Of a stretch of DNA of 64,000 nucleotides, positions 20,177 through 32,408 are shown one piece after another. The translations under genes were made by a program, and so were the position numbers. Where the stretch lies: positions 186,001-250,000 of the forward strand of contig NZ_QMEL01000004.1 of assembly GCF_003390885.1 (NCBI RefSeq), written 5' to 3'. This stretch comes from Pelagibacterium sediminicola. Its GTDB lineage: Bacteria; Pseudomonadota; Alphaproteobacteria; Rhizobiales; Devosiaceae. Every line of letters starts with the position of its first letter. Positions within the stretch are counted from its first letter, which is position 1. The notes beneath the pieces were generated by a model. That model saw only the letters and a program-made list of their open reading frames with translations. It had not been told where the DNA came from and did not search any database.

Positions 20177-22195
20177 TCAGTCCGCTTTTGCGGTCAGCAT
20201 CACGACGCTGCGCGCCGGCAAATTGACCTTGCCGTCCCCCGGCACGGCCTCGATCCCGGGGCACGAGACCAGCGCGGTCTCGAACGCCAGCCCCTTCTCC
20301 TGCGGCAATACGGCTTCGACGGGCTCGCTCAGCCTGTTGAGCCAGACCAGCATCACCTCGCCCGCTTCGTGCAGCAACATGCCCACCACCGAGGAGCCGG
20401 GGTGCATCCAGTCTCCCACGGCCATCTCCCGCCCCTCCGGGTGCAGCCAGGTGACGTCCCTGAACCCGTCCTGTTCCTTGCCGGTAAGGAATTTATCCGC
20501 GCTCAATGCGGGGTGTTCGCGCCGCAGGCGGCTGAGCGCAGCGACAAAATTGACCAGTTCCCCATCCGCGTTCTCCCAGTCGAGCCAGGTGATCTCGTTG
20601 TCCTGCGCATAGGCGTTGTTGTTGCCCTGCTGGGTGCGCCCGAACTCGTCGCCCGCCGTCAGCATCGGGGTTCCGCGCGAAACGAACAGCGTTGCGAGCA
20701 TCGCCCTCACGTCCCGGTCGCGCGCGGCGAGGATATCGGGGTCATCGCTGGGGCCTTCCACGCCGCTGTTCCACGAATAGTTGGCGTCGTGGCCGTCGCG
20801 ATTTTCCTCGCCATTGGCCTCGTTGTGCTTGCCCTCATAGGCAACGACGTCCGCCAGCGTAAACCCGTCATGGGCGGCAAGAAAGTTGACGCCCGCCGAG
20901 GGCTTGCGCCCATCGTGGTCGAACTGATCCGCCGCACCCGCCAGCTTGCCTGCCAGCGCCCCCAGCACCCCCGAATCTCCACGCCAGAAGCGGCGCACCT
21001 CGTCGCGGTACTTGTCGTTCCACTCCATGAACGGCTCGCCGAACCGCCCCACGTGATAGCCTCCCGGCCCGGGGTCCCAAGGCTCGGCGATCAGCAGGCA
21101 GTCTTTCAGGATATCGTCGTTGCGGATGCGTTCGAGCAGCGCCGCATCGGTCGAAAACCCATCCATCGAACGCCCCAGCACGGTCGCAAGATCGAAGCGG
21201 AACCCGGCGACCCCATATTCGGTGACCCAGTATCTGAGGCTGTCGACCACCAGATCCTGCACCGCCGGATGGTCGCATTGCAGCGTGTTGCCGGTGCCTG
21301 AATCGTTGACCAGATGCAATTGTCCATCGGCCTCGACATGGCGGTAATAGGTCCGCGCATCGAGCCCTTTCATCGAAAGCACCGGCCCGTCCGAATCCCC
21401 CTCGCCGGTGTGGTTGTAGACCACGTCCAGCACAACCCGGATGCCCTCCTCGCGGTACATCTCCGTCATCGCCCGCAACTCCTGCCGCCCGCGCGGCAGG
21501 ATGCGCGGATCGGGCGCAAAATACGTAACCGGATTATACCCCCACACATTGGTAAGCCCCAGCGCCGGCAGGTGCCCGTCATCGATCCACGCCGCCACCG
21601 GCATCAATTCGACCACATCGACGCCGAGATGTTTCAGATGATCGATCACGAAGCGCGTGGTCAGTCCCGCCACGGTCCCGCGCAGCGGCCCCTGCACCGA
21701 GGGGTACCGCATGGTGAAGGGCCGGACGTTGAGTTCGTAGATGAGGTTGGGCCGCGCGCTGTTGTCGGGCAGCGGCTCGCCCTCCGCCGGGCCCATGACG
21801 AACGCCTTGGGCATCACCGGCGCCGTATTGACGCTTTCCTCGCGCGGCAACCGGAGCTTGGGGCTGCGCACGAAGGTACGGTCGATGCGCCGCGCGTAAG
21901 GATCGACCAGCAGCTTTTCGGGATCGAAATAAAACCCTTGCGCGCGGTCGTACGGTCCGTCGGCCCTCAACCCGTATTTCGCCCCCGCCGCCAATTCGTC
22001 GATATGGACATGCCACACATTGGCATCGCCCCGCGCCAGCTCCACGCGGTCTGTTTCCTCGTCCGCCTCGTTGAAGAGGCAGACCCACATCTTTTCCGCC
22101 GTCTCGCTATAGACCGAAAACCCGACACCCGTGTCGGTCACCGTCGCTCCGAGGGGCGTCGGCCCTACCGTGCCGGCATTGCTTTTTTTCAGCAT
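20177..22195 (-). CDS. glgX: Glycogen debranching enzyme GlgX
   Basis: A 672-residue GH13 isoamylase-type enzyme that hydrolyses alpha-1,6 links in phosphorylase-limit glycogen. The N-terminal CBM48-like domain begins GATVTDTGVGFSVYS. The GH13 motifs are DVVYNHTGEG, GFRFDLATVLG (nucleophile Asp), LIAEPWD (acid Glu) and FLAAHDGF. It is the last gene of the glg operon, seven bases after pgm. AGGG precedes the ATG. Together with GlgP it mobilises glycogen. Confidence 0.93.
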   Translation of the reverse strand: MLKKSNAGTVGPTPLGATVTDTGVGFSVYSETAEKMWVCLFNEADEETDRVELARGDANVWHVHIDELAAGAKYGLRADGPYDRAQGFYFDPEKLLVDPYARRIDRTFVRSPKLRLPREESVNTAPVMPKAFVMGPAEGEPLPDNSARPNLIYELNVRPFTMRYPSVQGPLRGTVAGLTTRFVIDHLKHLGVDVVELMPVAAWIDDGHLPALGLTNVWGYNPVTYFAPDPRILPRGRQELRAMTEMYREEGIRVVLDVVYNHTGEGDSDGPVLSMKGLDARTYYRHVEADGQLHLVNDSGTGNTLQCDHPAVQDLVVDSLRYWVTEYGVAGFRFDLATVLGRSMDGFSTDAALLERIRNDDILKDCLLIAEPWDPGPGGYHVGRFGEPFMEWNDKYRDEVRRFWRGDSGVLGALAGKLAGAADQFDHDGRKPSAGVNFLAAHDGFTLADVVAYEGKHNEANGEENRDGHDANYSWNSGVEGPSDDPDILAARDRDVRAMLATLFVSRGTPMLTAGDEFGRTQQGNNNAYAQDNEITWLDWENADGELVNFVAALSRLRREHPALSADKFLTGKEQDGFRDVTWLHPEGREMAVGDWMHPGSSVVGMLLHEAGEVMLVWLNRLSEPVEAVLPQEKGLAFETALVSCPGIEAVPGDGKVNLPARSVVMLTAKAD

Positions 22196-22202
22196 CGGGA
22201 CC

Positions 22203-25269
<3,067 letters not shown>

Positions 25270-25273
<4 letters not shown>

Positions 25274-26541
25274 CGCGCTGCAAGATAGTTGTTGATCATG
25301 GGTTGGGTAATGAGCACGACGCCATTTTCGGTTCGCCGGAACCATCTTGCGTCAAATTCGGGGTCCTCCCCCACCACCAACCCCTCGGGAATGTCCACCC
25401 GCGCATCGACCACGGCCTTGGAAAGCCGCACCCCGCGCGCAATGGTACACCGGGGCAGCACGACCGCCTCGTTGAGTTCCGAATAGGAATTGACCCGCAC
25501 CCCCGTGAACAGCAGCGTGCGCTTGAGCTGGGCCCCCGACACGATGCAATCGCCCGAAATCAGCGACGAGATCGCCTGCCCGCGCCGCCCTTCCAGATCG
25601 TGGACGAACTTGGCGGGCGGGGTGATCTCGGCATAGGTCCAGATCGGCCAGTCGCGGTCGTAAAGGTCGAGTTCGGGCAGCGTATCGGTGAGATCGACAT
25701 TGGCCTCCCAATAGGCATCGATCGTCCCCACATCCCGCCAATAGGCCACGTCCTCATTGGTCGAGCGCACGCAGGACCGCGTAAACCGGTGCGCCCAGGC
25801 CGAGCCGTTCTTGACGATATAGGGGATGATGTCCTTGCCGAAATCGCGCGAGGAGCCTTCCGTCGCCGCATCGCGCCGCAACTGGTCCATGAGGAATTTC
25901 GTCTCGAAAACATATATCCCCATCGAGGCCAGCGACACCCCCGGCTTGTCGGGGATCGAGGGCGGGTTCTTGGGCTTTTCCACGAAATCGATGATCCGGT
26001 CGCGCCCGTCCACGTGCATGACCCCGAACGCCGACGCCTCGTGCGACGGCACTTCGAGACACCCCACCGTCACGTCCGCGCCGGTATCGACATGCTGGCG
26101 CAGCATGATCTCGTAGTCCATCTTGTAAACATGGTCGCCCGCCAGAACGACGATGTATTTCGCGCCATAATCCTCGATGATATCGATGTTCTGATAAACT
26201 GCGTCTGCCGTCCCCGCATACCACATGTCCTCGGCAACCCTCTGGCTCGCCGGAAGAATATCAAAACTCTCGTTGCGCTCGGTGCGCAAAAAATTCCAGC
26301 CCCGTTGCAAATGCCGGATCAGACTGTGCGCCTGGTATTGCGTCGCCACGGAAATGCGCCTGATGCCCGAATTGATCGCATTGGACAGCGCGAAATCGAT
26401 GATCCTCGACTTGCCCCCGAAATAGACGGCGGGCTTGGCGCGGCGATCGGTCAACTCCATCAACCGCGTCCCCCGCCCCCCCGCCAGCACATAGGCCATG
26501 GCATCACGCGCCAGTGGTGCCGGGTGTGTCTTGTAGGCCAT
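25270..26541 (-). CDS. glgC: Glucose-1-phosphate adenylyltransferase (ADP-glucose pyrophosphorylase)
   Basis: A 423-residue enzyme making ADP-glucose, the committed step of glycogen synthesis. It carries the nucleotidyl loop [20 protein letters not shown] and [20 protein letters not shown]. It also has the substrate motif [12 protein letters not shown] and a C-terminal left-handed beta helix. GGGAGAGG lies just before the ATG. It is followed by glgA with a four-base overlap and preceded by a 142-bp repeat element. Confidence 0.95.
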
Positions 26542-26598
26542 GATCCTCTCCCTTTATGCGCCCTATGACTGGGCTTTGATTATTGCGTTTGCGGTTCG

Positions 26599-26740
26599 CA
26601 TCGCTGGCCCCCTCACCCCCGACCCCTCTCCCACAAGGGGAGAGGGGGGCTCAAAAGCCGCAACATCCCCGGAACCCCCTTCTCCCCTCGCGGGAGAAGG
26701 GGGCCCGGCAAAGCCGGGTCGGATGAGGGGGCCAGCGATG
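26599..26740. repeat. Palindromic intergenic repeat family A, copy 1
   Basis: A 142-bp element between glgC and glgB with perfect 17-bp terminal inverted repeats (CATCGCTGGCCCCCTCA). It has two internal hairpins built from CCCTCTCCC/GGGGAGAGGG and CTTCTCCC/GGGAGAAG blocks. The same element occurs three more times in this window. It fits a non-autonomous RIME/MITE-like intergenic repeat. Confidence 0.85.
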
Positions 26741-26766
26741 CCTGCAAAATACCCCGCACCATCCCC

Positions 26767-28968
26767 CTACTCCCCCTCGAACTGCAAAATCAGCGTCGCC
26801 AGCGGCGGCAGCACCAGTTCCGCCGTTGCCGGATACCCGTATTCGTTCCCCTCTGACGCCTCGACCACGCCCTGATTGCCCATATTGGTCCCGTTATACC
26901 ACCCGGCGTCCGTGTTGATCCGCTCGATCCAGCGCCCCGCCGCAGGCATGGGCAGCCGGAACTTTTCGCGCGGCACGGGGGTGAAATTGGTGATCACCAC
27001 CACCGGCGCTTGGCCCGGCGCGCGCCGTATCCAGGCGAGGATGGAATTGGCCTGGTCGTTGGCGATGATCCACTCGAACCCTTCCGGCTCGCAGTCGCGC
27101 TGGTGGAGCGTGGGCAGTTCGCGATAGACTGCGTTAAGGTCGGCCACCAGCCGACGCACTCCCTCATGGGCGGGAGCGTCAAGCAGCCACCAGTCGAGCG
27201 CCTTGCCTTCATCCCACTCGTCGCGCTGGGCGAACTCCTGCCCCATGAACAACAGCTTCTTGCCCGGATACCCCCACATGAAGGCGTAGTAGGCGCGCAG
27301 ATTGGCAAACTTCTGCCAGTCATCCCCCGCCATTTTGGAAAGGAGCGAACCCTTGCCGTGCACCACCTCGTCATGACTGAGCGGCAGGATAAAATTCTCC
27401 GAAAAGGCGTAGAGCAACCCGAACGTCAGGTCGTTATGGTGGTAGCGGCGATGGGCGGGATCGCGCTGCATGTAGCGCAGCGTGTCGTTCATGAACCCCA
27501 TGTTCCACTTGAACCCGAACCCGAGCCCGCTGGCATAGGTCGGCGCGGTCACCCCGCTCCAGCTCGTCGATTCCTCGGCGGCGGTGAAAATGCCCGGATT
27601 GTGCCCGTAGGCCTCCGCATTGACCCGCTGGAGGAACGCCACCGCTTCCAGATTATGGTTTCCGCCCAGCCGGTTGGGCACCCATTCGCCGGGCTTGCGC
27701 GAATAATCGAGATAGAGCATCGAGGCCACCGCATCGACGCGCAACCCGTCGATATGGAATTTTTCCAGCCAGTAGAGCGCGTTGTTGGTAAGATAACTCG
27801 ACACCTCCTTGCGCCCGAAATTGTAGATCGCGGTGTTCCAGTCGGGATGATAGCCCTGCCGGGGGTCGGCGTGCTCGTAAAGCGCCGTACCATCGAATTT
27901 CGCCAACCCGTGCTCGTCGGTCGGGAAATGCGCGGGCACCCAGTCCATGATGACCCCCAGCCCCGCCTCGTGCGCCGCGTTGACGAAATGCGCGAACCCC
28001 GCCGGCTCCCCGAACCGGGCCGTGGGCGCGTAAAGCCCGGTGGGCTGATAGCCCCAGCTCGGATCGTAAGGGTGCTCGGTCACCGGCAGCAGTTCGATAT
28101 GGGTGAAGCCCAGATCCGCCGCGTAAGGCACGAGCTGCTCGGCCAATTGCTCGTAGGAGAGGAACGAGCCGTCAGGCCGCCGCCGCCACGACCCCAGATG
28201 CACCTCATAGATCGACATGGGCTCGCGCCGCATGTCCCGGCCCTGCCGCGCCACCATGTGCGCCTGATCGGTCCACTGAAAAGGTGTGGGATCGGCCACG
28301 ACCGACGCCGTCTTCGGCCTCAGTTCCGATTGCTGGGCGAAGGGGTCGGCCTTGAGGGGCAGCCTTGTCCCATCCTTGCCGATGATTTCGTATTTGTACT
28401 GCGCGCCGGGATGAACGCCGGGGATGAACACCTCCCACACGCCCGTTTCATGACGGCTGCGCATCGGGTGCCGCCGCCCGTCCCAGTCGTTGAACGAACC
28501 GACGACGCTGACCCGCTGCGCGTTGGGCGCCCAGACCGCGAAATGCGTGCCCTCGACCCCCTCGAACGTCATGAAATGCGCACCCAGCTTGTCGAACAGC
28601 CGCAGGTGCGAGCCCTCCCCGATATAATAATCGTCCATCGGCCCCAGCACCGGCCCGAAGGAATAGGGATCGAGCACATCCCATTCCCCACCCGCGTTTT
28701 CCGCCCGATACCGGATCGGCTGCCGCGCATCGATCTCGAGCTGGCCCTCGAAAAACCCCGCCTCATGCCTGCGCGTCATCTCGCCGAGCGGCGTTCCATC
28801 GAGCGCGTGGGCGGCAAGCGTTTCGGCGTGGGGCACGAAGGCACGGGCAACCCAGACCCTGCCGCTTTCGTGCAGGCCCATCACCCCGAACGGATCAGTA
28901 TGCCGCCCCGCAACGATGCGCTCCACATCCCCGTCCGCCGCCCGCCACTCCGATTTTGCCTTAGCCAA
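26767..28968 (-). CDS. glgB: 1,4-alpha-glucan branching enzyme
   Basis: A 733-residue GH13 enzyme introducing alpha-1,6 branches. An N-terminal carbohydrate domain pair (GRHTDPFGVMGLH and later FAVWAPNAQRVSVVGSFNDW) precedes the catalytic barrel. The barrel has DWVPAHFP, DGLRVDAVASML (nucleophile Asp), TAAEEST (acid Glu) and LSHDEVVHGKGSL. The start is TTG at 28968 with GGGGGAG about 11 bases upstream, and no better in-frame ATG is present. It sits between two family A repeats in the glg operon. Confidence 0.94.
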   Translation of the reverse strand: MAKAKSEWRAADGDVERIVAGRHTDPFGVMGLHESGRVWVARAFVPHAETLAAHALDGTPLGEMTRRHEAGFFEGQLEIDARQPIRYRAENAGGEWDVLDPYSFGPVLGPMDDYYIGEGSHLRLFDKLGAHFMTFEGVEGTHFAVWAPNAQRVSVVGSFNDWDGRRHPMRSRHETGVWEVFIPGVHPGAQYKYEIIGKDGTRLPLKADPFAQQSELRPKTASVVADPTPFQWTDQAHMVARQGRDMRREPMSIYEVHLGSWRRRPDGSFLSYEQLAEQLVPYAADLGFTHIELLPVTEHPYDPSWGYQPTGLYAPTARFGEPAGFAHFVNAAHEAGLGVIMDWVPAHFPTDEHGLAKFDGTALYEHADPRQGYHPDWNTAIYNFGRKEVSSYLTNNALYWLEKFHIDGLRVDAVASMLYLDYSRKPGEWVPNRLGGNHNLEAVAFLQRVNAEAYGHNPGIFTAAEESTSWSGVTAPTYASGLGFGFKWNMGFMNDTLRYMQRDPAHRRYHHNDLTFGLLYAFSENFILPLSHDEVVHGKGSLLSKMAGDDWQKFANLRAYYAFMWGYPGKKLLFMGQEFAQRDEWDEGKALDWWLLDAPAHEGVRRLVADLNAVYRELPTLHQRDCEPEGFEWIIANDQANSILAWIRRAPGQAPVVVITNFTPVPREKFRLPMPAAGRWIERINTDAGWYNGTNMGNQGVVEASEGNEYGYPATAELVLPPLATLILQFEGE

Positions 28969-29013
28969 ACCTTTTCACTCCCCCGCCGGATGTCAGTTCA
29001 TCGTTCCTTGTAG

Positions 29014-29158
29014 CACCGCAGCACCCCTCACCCCCAACCCCTCTCCCTCAAGGGGAGAGGGGGGCTCAAAAGCCGATACATCCACGGAGCTTCCCTTCTC
29101 CCCTTGAGGGAGAAGGTGGCCGAAGCGAAGCGGAGGTCGGATGAGGGGTGCAGCGATG
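29014..29158. repeat. Palindromic intergenic repeat family A, copy 2
   Basis: About 145 bp between glgB and glgP. The right end TGAGGGGTGCAGCGATG and a degenerate left end (CACCGCAGCACCCCTCA) match the family A termini. The internal CCCTCTCCC and CTTCTCCC hairpins are retained. It has the same orientation as copy 1 and is more diverged at its left end. Confidence 0.8.
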
Positions 29159-29177
29159 GATGCAATTTCCCGCCGGA

Positions 29178-31640
29178 TCACATCACCTTCCATATCTCCT
29201 CCGCATACTCCCTGATCGTCCGGTCCGAGGAAAACCACGCCACCCTCGCCGTATTGCGGATGGCCATGGCGTTCCACTTCTCCCGATCCGCCCAAACCGT
29301 GTCCACCGCGCGCTGCGCCTTTGCGTATCCGTCGAAATCGCGCGTCACCATGAACCAGTCGTGATCGTAAAGCCCGTCCATCAGCGGACGGTAACGGGCC
29401 CGGTCGTCGGGCGAAAAGACCCCGCCGGAAATCCCCTCCATCACCTCGGCCAGACCCGGCGAGGCCGCGATGATCTCGCGCGGCGAGCGGCCAAGAGCCC
29501 GGACGTCCTCCACCTCGTCGGCGGAAAGCCCGAAGATGAAGATGTTTTCCGGCCCCACCCGCTCCCGGATCTCGACATTGGCTCCGTCCATCGTCCCGAT
29601 GGTCACCGCGCCATTGAGCGCGAACTTCATGTTGCCCGTGCCCGAGGCTTCCATCCCCGCCGTCGAAATCTGCTCGGACAGGTCCGCCGCCGGGATGATC
29701 GTCTCGGCCAGCGACACGTTGTAGTTGGGCAGGAACACCACCTTCAAAAGCCCCCGCACCGCCGGGTCGTTGTTGATGACCCGCGCCACGTCGTTGATCA
29801 GCTTGATGATGAGCTTGGCGTTCCAGTAGCTCGGCGCGGCCTTGCCCGCGAAGATCTTGACGCGCGGCACCCAGTCCCGTTCCGGGTGCGCGCGGATCAT
29901 GTTGTACTGGGCCACGGCCTCCATGATGTTGAGCAGTTGCCGCTTGTATTCGTGGATGCGCTTGATCTGCACGTCGAACAGCGCATCGGGCGAAACCACA
30001 ACCCCCACCCGCTCTTTTACGAGCGCAGCCAGCGTCTCCTTGTTGCGGCGCTTGACCTTGGCGAACTGGTCCTGAAAACCCTTGTCCTCGGCATGCGCGT
30101 CGAGCTTGATCAACTGCTCGATATCGTCCTTGAACTCGGGCCCGATCCGCTCCGAGATCAGCCTGGTCAGCCCCGGATTGCACTGCATCAGCCAGCGGCG
30201 CGGGGTCACCCCGTTCGTCTTGTTGTTGATGCGCTCGGGATAGAATTTGTGCAGTTCGGCGAACACCGTCTGCTTCATCAATTCGGTATGGAGCGCGGAA
30301 ACGCCGTTGACCGAATGCGAGCCCACAAAGGCCAGTTGCCCCATGCGCAGCCGCCGCACCCCGTTCTCGTCGATCAGCGAGATGGCCGCGATCTGGCTGT
30401 CCGACAGCCCCTTTTCGCGCGCATCGGCCAAAACCATCGCATTGATCGCATAAACGATCTGCATCTGGCGCGGCAAAAGCCGTTCGATGAGCGCCACCGG
30501 CCAGGTTTCCAGCGCCTCTGGCAAAAGCGTGTGATTGGTATAGGCGAAGGTTTTCTGCGTGAGCGACCACGCCTCGTTCCAGCCCAGTCCCTGCACGTCC
30601 ACGAGGATGCGCATCATCTCGGCGACCGAGATCGCGGGATGGGTATCGTTGAGCTGGATCGCCACCTTGTCGGGGAGCGAGCCCAGATCGCCATATTGCT
30701 GCAGGTGCCGCCGCACGATGTCCTGCAAGGACGCCGAGGAGAAAAAGAACTCCTGGCGCAGCCGCAATTCCTGCCCCGCCGGGCTCGAATCCGCCGGATA
30801 GAGCACCCGCGTTATCGCCTCGGCCTTGGCGCTTTCCTCGAGCGCCCCGATATGGTCGCCCGAATTGAACCGGTCGAGCAGGATCGGGTCGATCGGCTGC
30901 GCGCTCCAGAGCCTCAGCGTATTGACCCGCGCCCCGCGCCACCCCACCACCGGCGTATCGAACGCCACGGCATTGAGATGTTCGGCCGGATGCCAGACCT
31001 GCCGCACCGTGCCGTCCGGCTGGGTCACCGGCTCGACAGACCCGCCGAACCCGATTTCATAGGCGCTTTCGCGCCGCTCGAATTCCCAGGGGTTCCCGTG
31101 CGCCAGCCACGTTTCGGGCAATTCCACCTGCCAGCCATCGCTCATTTCCTGCCGGAACATCCCGTTCACATAGCGGATGCCATAGCCATAGGCGGGCACC
31201 TTGACCGTGGACATGGATTCCAGAAAACACGCCGCCAGCCGCCCCAGCCCCCCATTGCCGAGCGCCGCGTCCGGCTCGCGCTCGATCAGTTCGTCGATCG
31301 AGACGTTGAACCCTTCGAGCGCCTCGCGCACCGCATCGGCCATCCCCAGATTGGACATGGCATCGCGCATCAGCCGCCCGATGAGGAATTCGAGACTGAG
31401 GTAATAGACCCGCTTTTGCGAGTTGCGCCACGTATCGCGCGTCGACTCCATCCACTGGTCGATCGCCCGGTCGCGGATGGCAAGGATGGTCGCCGTCAGC
31501 CAGTCGTTGCGCCGCGCAACGATTGGGTCCTTGCCCACCGAATAGGTCAGCTTTTCAAGAATTTCCTCGCGAAGACTCGCAGCGTCAGTGGCGCGCGGAC
31601 TGGGAGTCGGAGCGTCGTAGACAATCGGCTTTTGCGGCAT
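29178..31640 (-). CDS. glgP: Glycogen phosphorylase
   Basis: An 820-residue GT35 enzyme releasing glucose-1-phosphate from glycogen. It has the N-terminal RVYYLSLEFLIGRLM and NGGLGRLAACFLESM motifs. The pyridoxal-phosphate segment EASGTGNMKFALNGAVTIGT holds the Schiff-base lysine. AAGGTG precedes the ATG. It is the first gene of the six-gene glg operon (glgP-B-C-A-pgm-X), so degradative and synthetic enzymes share one transcript. No clear promoter motif was found upstream. Confidence 0.95.
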   Translation of the reverse strand: MPQKPIVYDAPTPSPRATDAASLREEILEKLTYSVGKDPIVARRNDWLTATILAIRDRAIDQWMESTRDTWRNSQKRVYYLSLEFLIGRLMRDAMSNLGMADAVREALEGFNVSIDELIEREPDAALGNGGLGRLAACFLESMSTVKVPAYGYGIRYVNGMFRQEMSDGWQVELPETWLAHGNPWEFERRESAYEIGFGGSVEPVTQPDGTVRQVWHPAEHLNAVAFDTPVVGWRGARVNTLRLWSAQPIDPILLDRFNSGDHIGALEESAKAEAITRVLYPADSSPAGQELRLRQEFFFSSASLQDIVRRHLQQYGDLGSLPDKVAIQLNDTHPAISVAEMMRILVDVQGLGWNEAWSLTQKTFAYTNHTLLPEALETWPVALIERLLPRQMQIVYAINAMVLADAREKGLSDSQIAAISLIDENGVRRLRMGQLAFVGSHSVNGVSALHTELMKQTVFAELHKFYPERINNKTNGVTPRRWLMQCNPGLTRLISERIGPEFKDDIEQLIKLDAHAEDKGFQDQFAKVKRRNKETLAALVKERVGVVVSPDALFDVQIKRIHEYKRQLLNIMEAVAQYNMIRAHPERDWVPRVKIFAGKAAPSYWNAKLIIKLINDVARVINNDPAVRGLLKVVFLPNYNVSLAETIIPAADLSEQISTAGMEASGTGNMKFALNGAVTIGTMDGANVEIRERVGPENIFIFGLSADEVEDVRALGRSPREIIAASPGLAEVMEGISGGVFSPDDRARYRPLMDGLYDHDWFMVTRDFDGYAKAQRAVDTVWADREKWNAMAIRNTARVAWFSSDRTIREYAEEIWKVM

Positions 31641-31743
31641 TGCGCACCTTCGTGTTCATGTCTCGCGCCTCCCTCGCCTCGTGTCAGTCTTGCACGCGCG
31701 TGGGCCGGTTTCCAGCGTCTTTTACTTTATTGCGCCCGCTGCG

Positions 31744-31769
31744 GGAACCAATTGCGGCCTTTGCGTGTT
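31744..31769 (+). promoter_or_regulatory. Degenerate EcfG-type promoter for sRNA 1
   Basis: GGAAC at 31744-31748 is followed after 17 bases by TGTT, one mismatch from the CGTT -10 of the general stress sigma factor. The expected RNA start near 31776 fits the candidate sRNA. Support comes mainly from the adjacent perfect example. Confidence 0.45.
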
Positions 31770-31775
31770 GTTGTA

Positions 31776-31860
31776 CCAGTGATGAAGGCTTCCCCTACCT
31801 TCATTGCGCCCAAGCCCTACCCTGTGGAGGATTGCCGCCCGGCAGTCCTCCACTTTTTTT
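31776..31860 (+). ncRNA. Candidate stress sRNA 1 with C-rich hairpin loop
   Basis: About 85 nt, divergent from glgP. The first hairpin has arms ATGAAGG/CCTTCAT, extended by G-T and G-C pairs to ten, and a nine-base loop CTTCCCCTA. A single-stranded linker TTGCGCCCAAGCCCTACC follows. Then comes a strong terminator with GTGGAGGA/TCCTCCAC arms at 31824-31853 followed by seven T. The C-rich loop could pair with purine-rich ribosome binding sites, as in known CUCC-loop sRNAs. No protein frame with a ribosome binding site spans it. It is probably made under the general stress response. Confidence 0.6.
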
Positions 31861-31871
31861 AATTTTTTCTT

Positions 31872-31896
31872 GGAACCCTATTAGTGGGCGCGCGTT
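31872..31896 (+). promoter_or_regulatory. EcfG-type promoter for sRNA 2
   Basis: GGAAC-N16-CGTT matches the alphaproteobacterial general stress sigma factor promoter exactly. It starts 12 bases after the T-run of sRNA 1. The predicted RNA start is near 31903, just before the second hairpin. Confidence 0.75.
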
Positions 31897-31902
31897 TTCT
31901 TG

Positions 31903-31976
31903 CCGAGCGAAGGCGCTTCCCCCAACCCCTTCGCGACCAAGAAGGCCGGCTGCGAAAGCGCCGGTCTTCTTTTCTT
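31903..31976 (+). ncRNA. Candidate stress sRNA 2, paralogue-like C-rich loop RNA
   Basis: About 74 nt. The first hairpin GCGAAGG/CCTTCGC has a 14-base loop CGCTTCCCCCAACC, and a six-base linker follows. The terminator GAAGGCCGGC/GCCGGTCTTC (ten pairs including one G-U) is followed by TTTTCTTT. The order of parts, the GAAGG/CCTTC stem core and the CTTCCCC loop are shared with sRNA 1, which suggests tandem duplication. The stretch from here to 32145 shows no gene; a GGCGCCC/GGGCGCC hairpin at 32102-32118 lies at the end of the DUF1328 message. Confidence 0.65.
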
Positions 31977-32145
31977 TCGTGTAGAGAAACTGGGCCTTCC
32001 TTGGCCAGATCGTTTCAACCTTAACGGAAACAATCGTCTTTTGATCTGTAGGGCGGTGACGGGGTTTTCGGGAGTCACACTTGAATGGCGCATATGATGG
32101 CGGCGCCCCATGGGCGCCACCGCTGAAATCGATGATACGGTTCCG

Positions 32146-32310
32146 TCAGGCTCGCCGGCCAAGACCGAAGATCAGCCCGATTACCATGGCGACCAGGAAC
32201 ACGAAGAACAGAATCTGCGCAATCGAGGTGGCTGCGCCGGCAACACCGGTAAACCCGAGCACCCCGGCAATGATTGCGATAACCAGAAAGGTCAGAGCCC
32301 ATCCAAGCAT
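32146..32310 (-). CDS. DUF1328 small membrane protein
   Basis: A 54-residue protein with two hydrophobic helices ([20 protein letters not shown] and [18 protein letters not shown]), the size and pattern of the YtjA/DUF1328 family. I chose the ATG at 32310 because GGGAG lies eight bases upstream. The in-frame ATG at 32343 sits at the -10 of an EcfG promoter and would precede the RNA start. The function is unknown; the family is often stress-induced. Confidence 0.82.
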   Translation of the reverse strand: MLGWALTFLVIAIIAGVLGFTGVAGAATSIAQILFFVFLVAMVIGLIFGLGRRA

Positions 32311-32346
32311 GGCGATTACTCCCATCAATATTGAGTTCGCCATGAA

Positions 32347-32372
32347 AACGTCAGGACCCGCGCGACAGTTCC
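32347..32372 (-). promoter_or_regulatory. EcfG-type promoter of the DUF1328 gene
   Basis: GGAAC-N17-CGTT on the minus strand. The predicted RNA start is near 32337, about 27 nt before the ATG at 32310. Confidence 0.72.
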
Positions 32373-32408
32373 TTGCCGCACGGGCGTTTTTTTCCTGGGG
32401 AAGGACCT

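Noticed and set aside
31523-31984. Plus-strand open frame through the glgP start and the sRNA region
   Set aside because: It spans two strong terminators and an EcfG promoter, lacks a ribosome binding site, and has no protein-like sequence.
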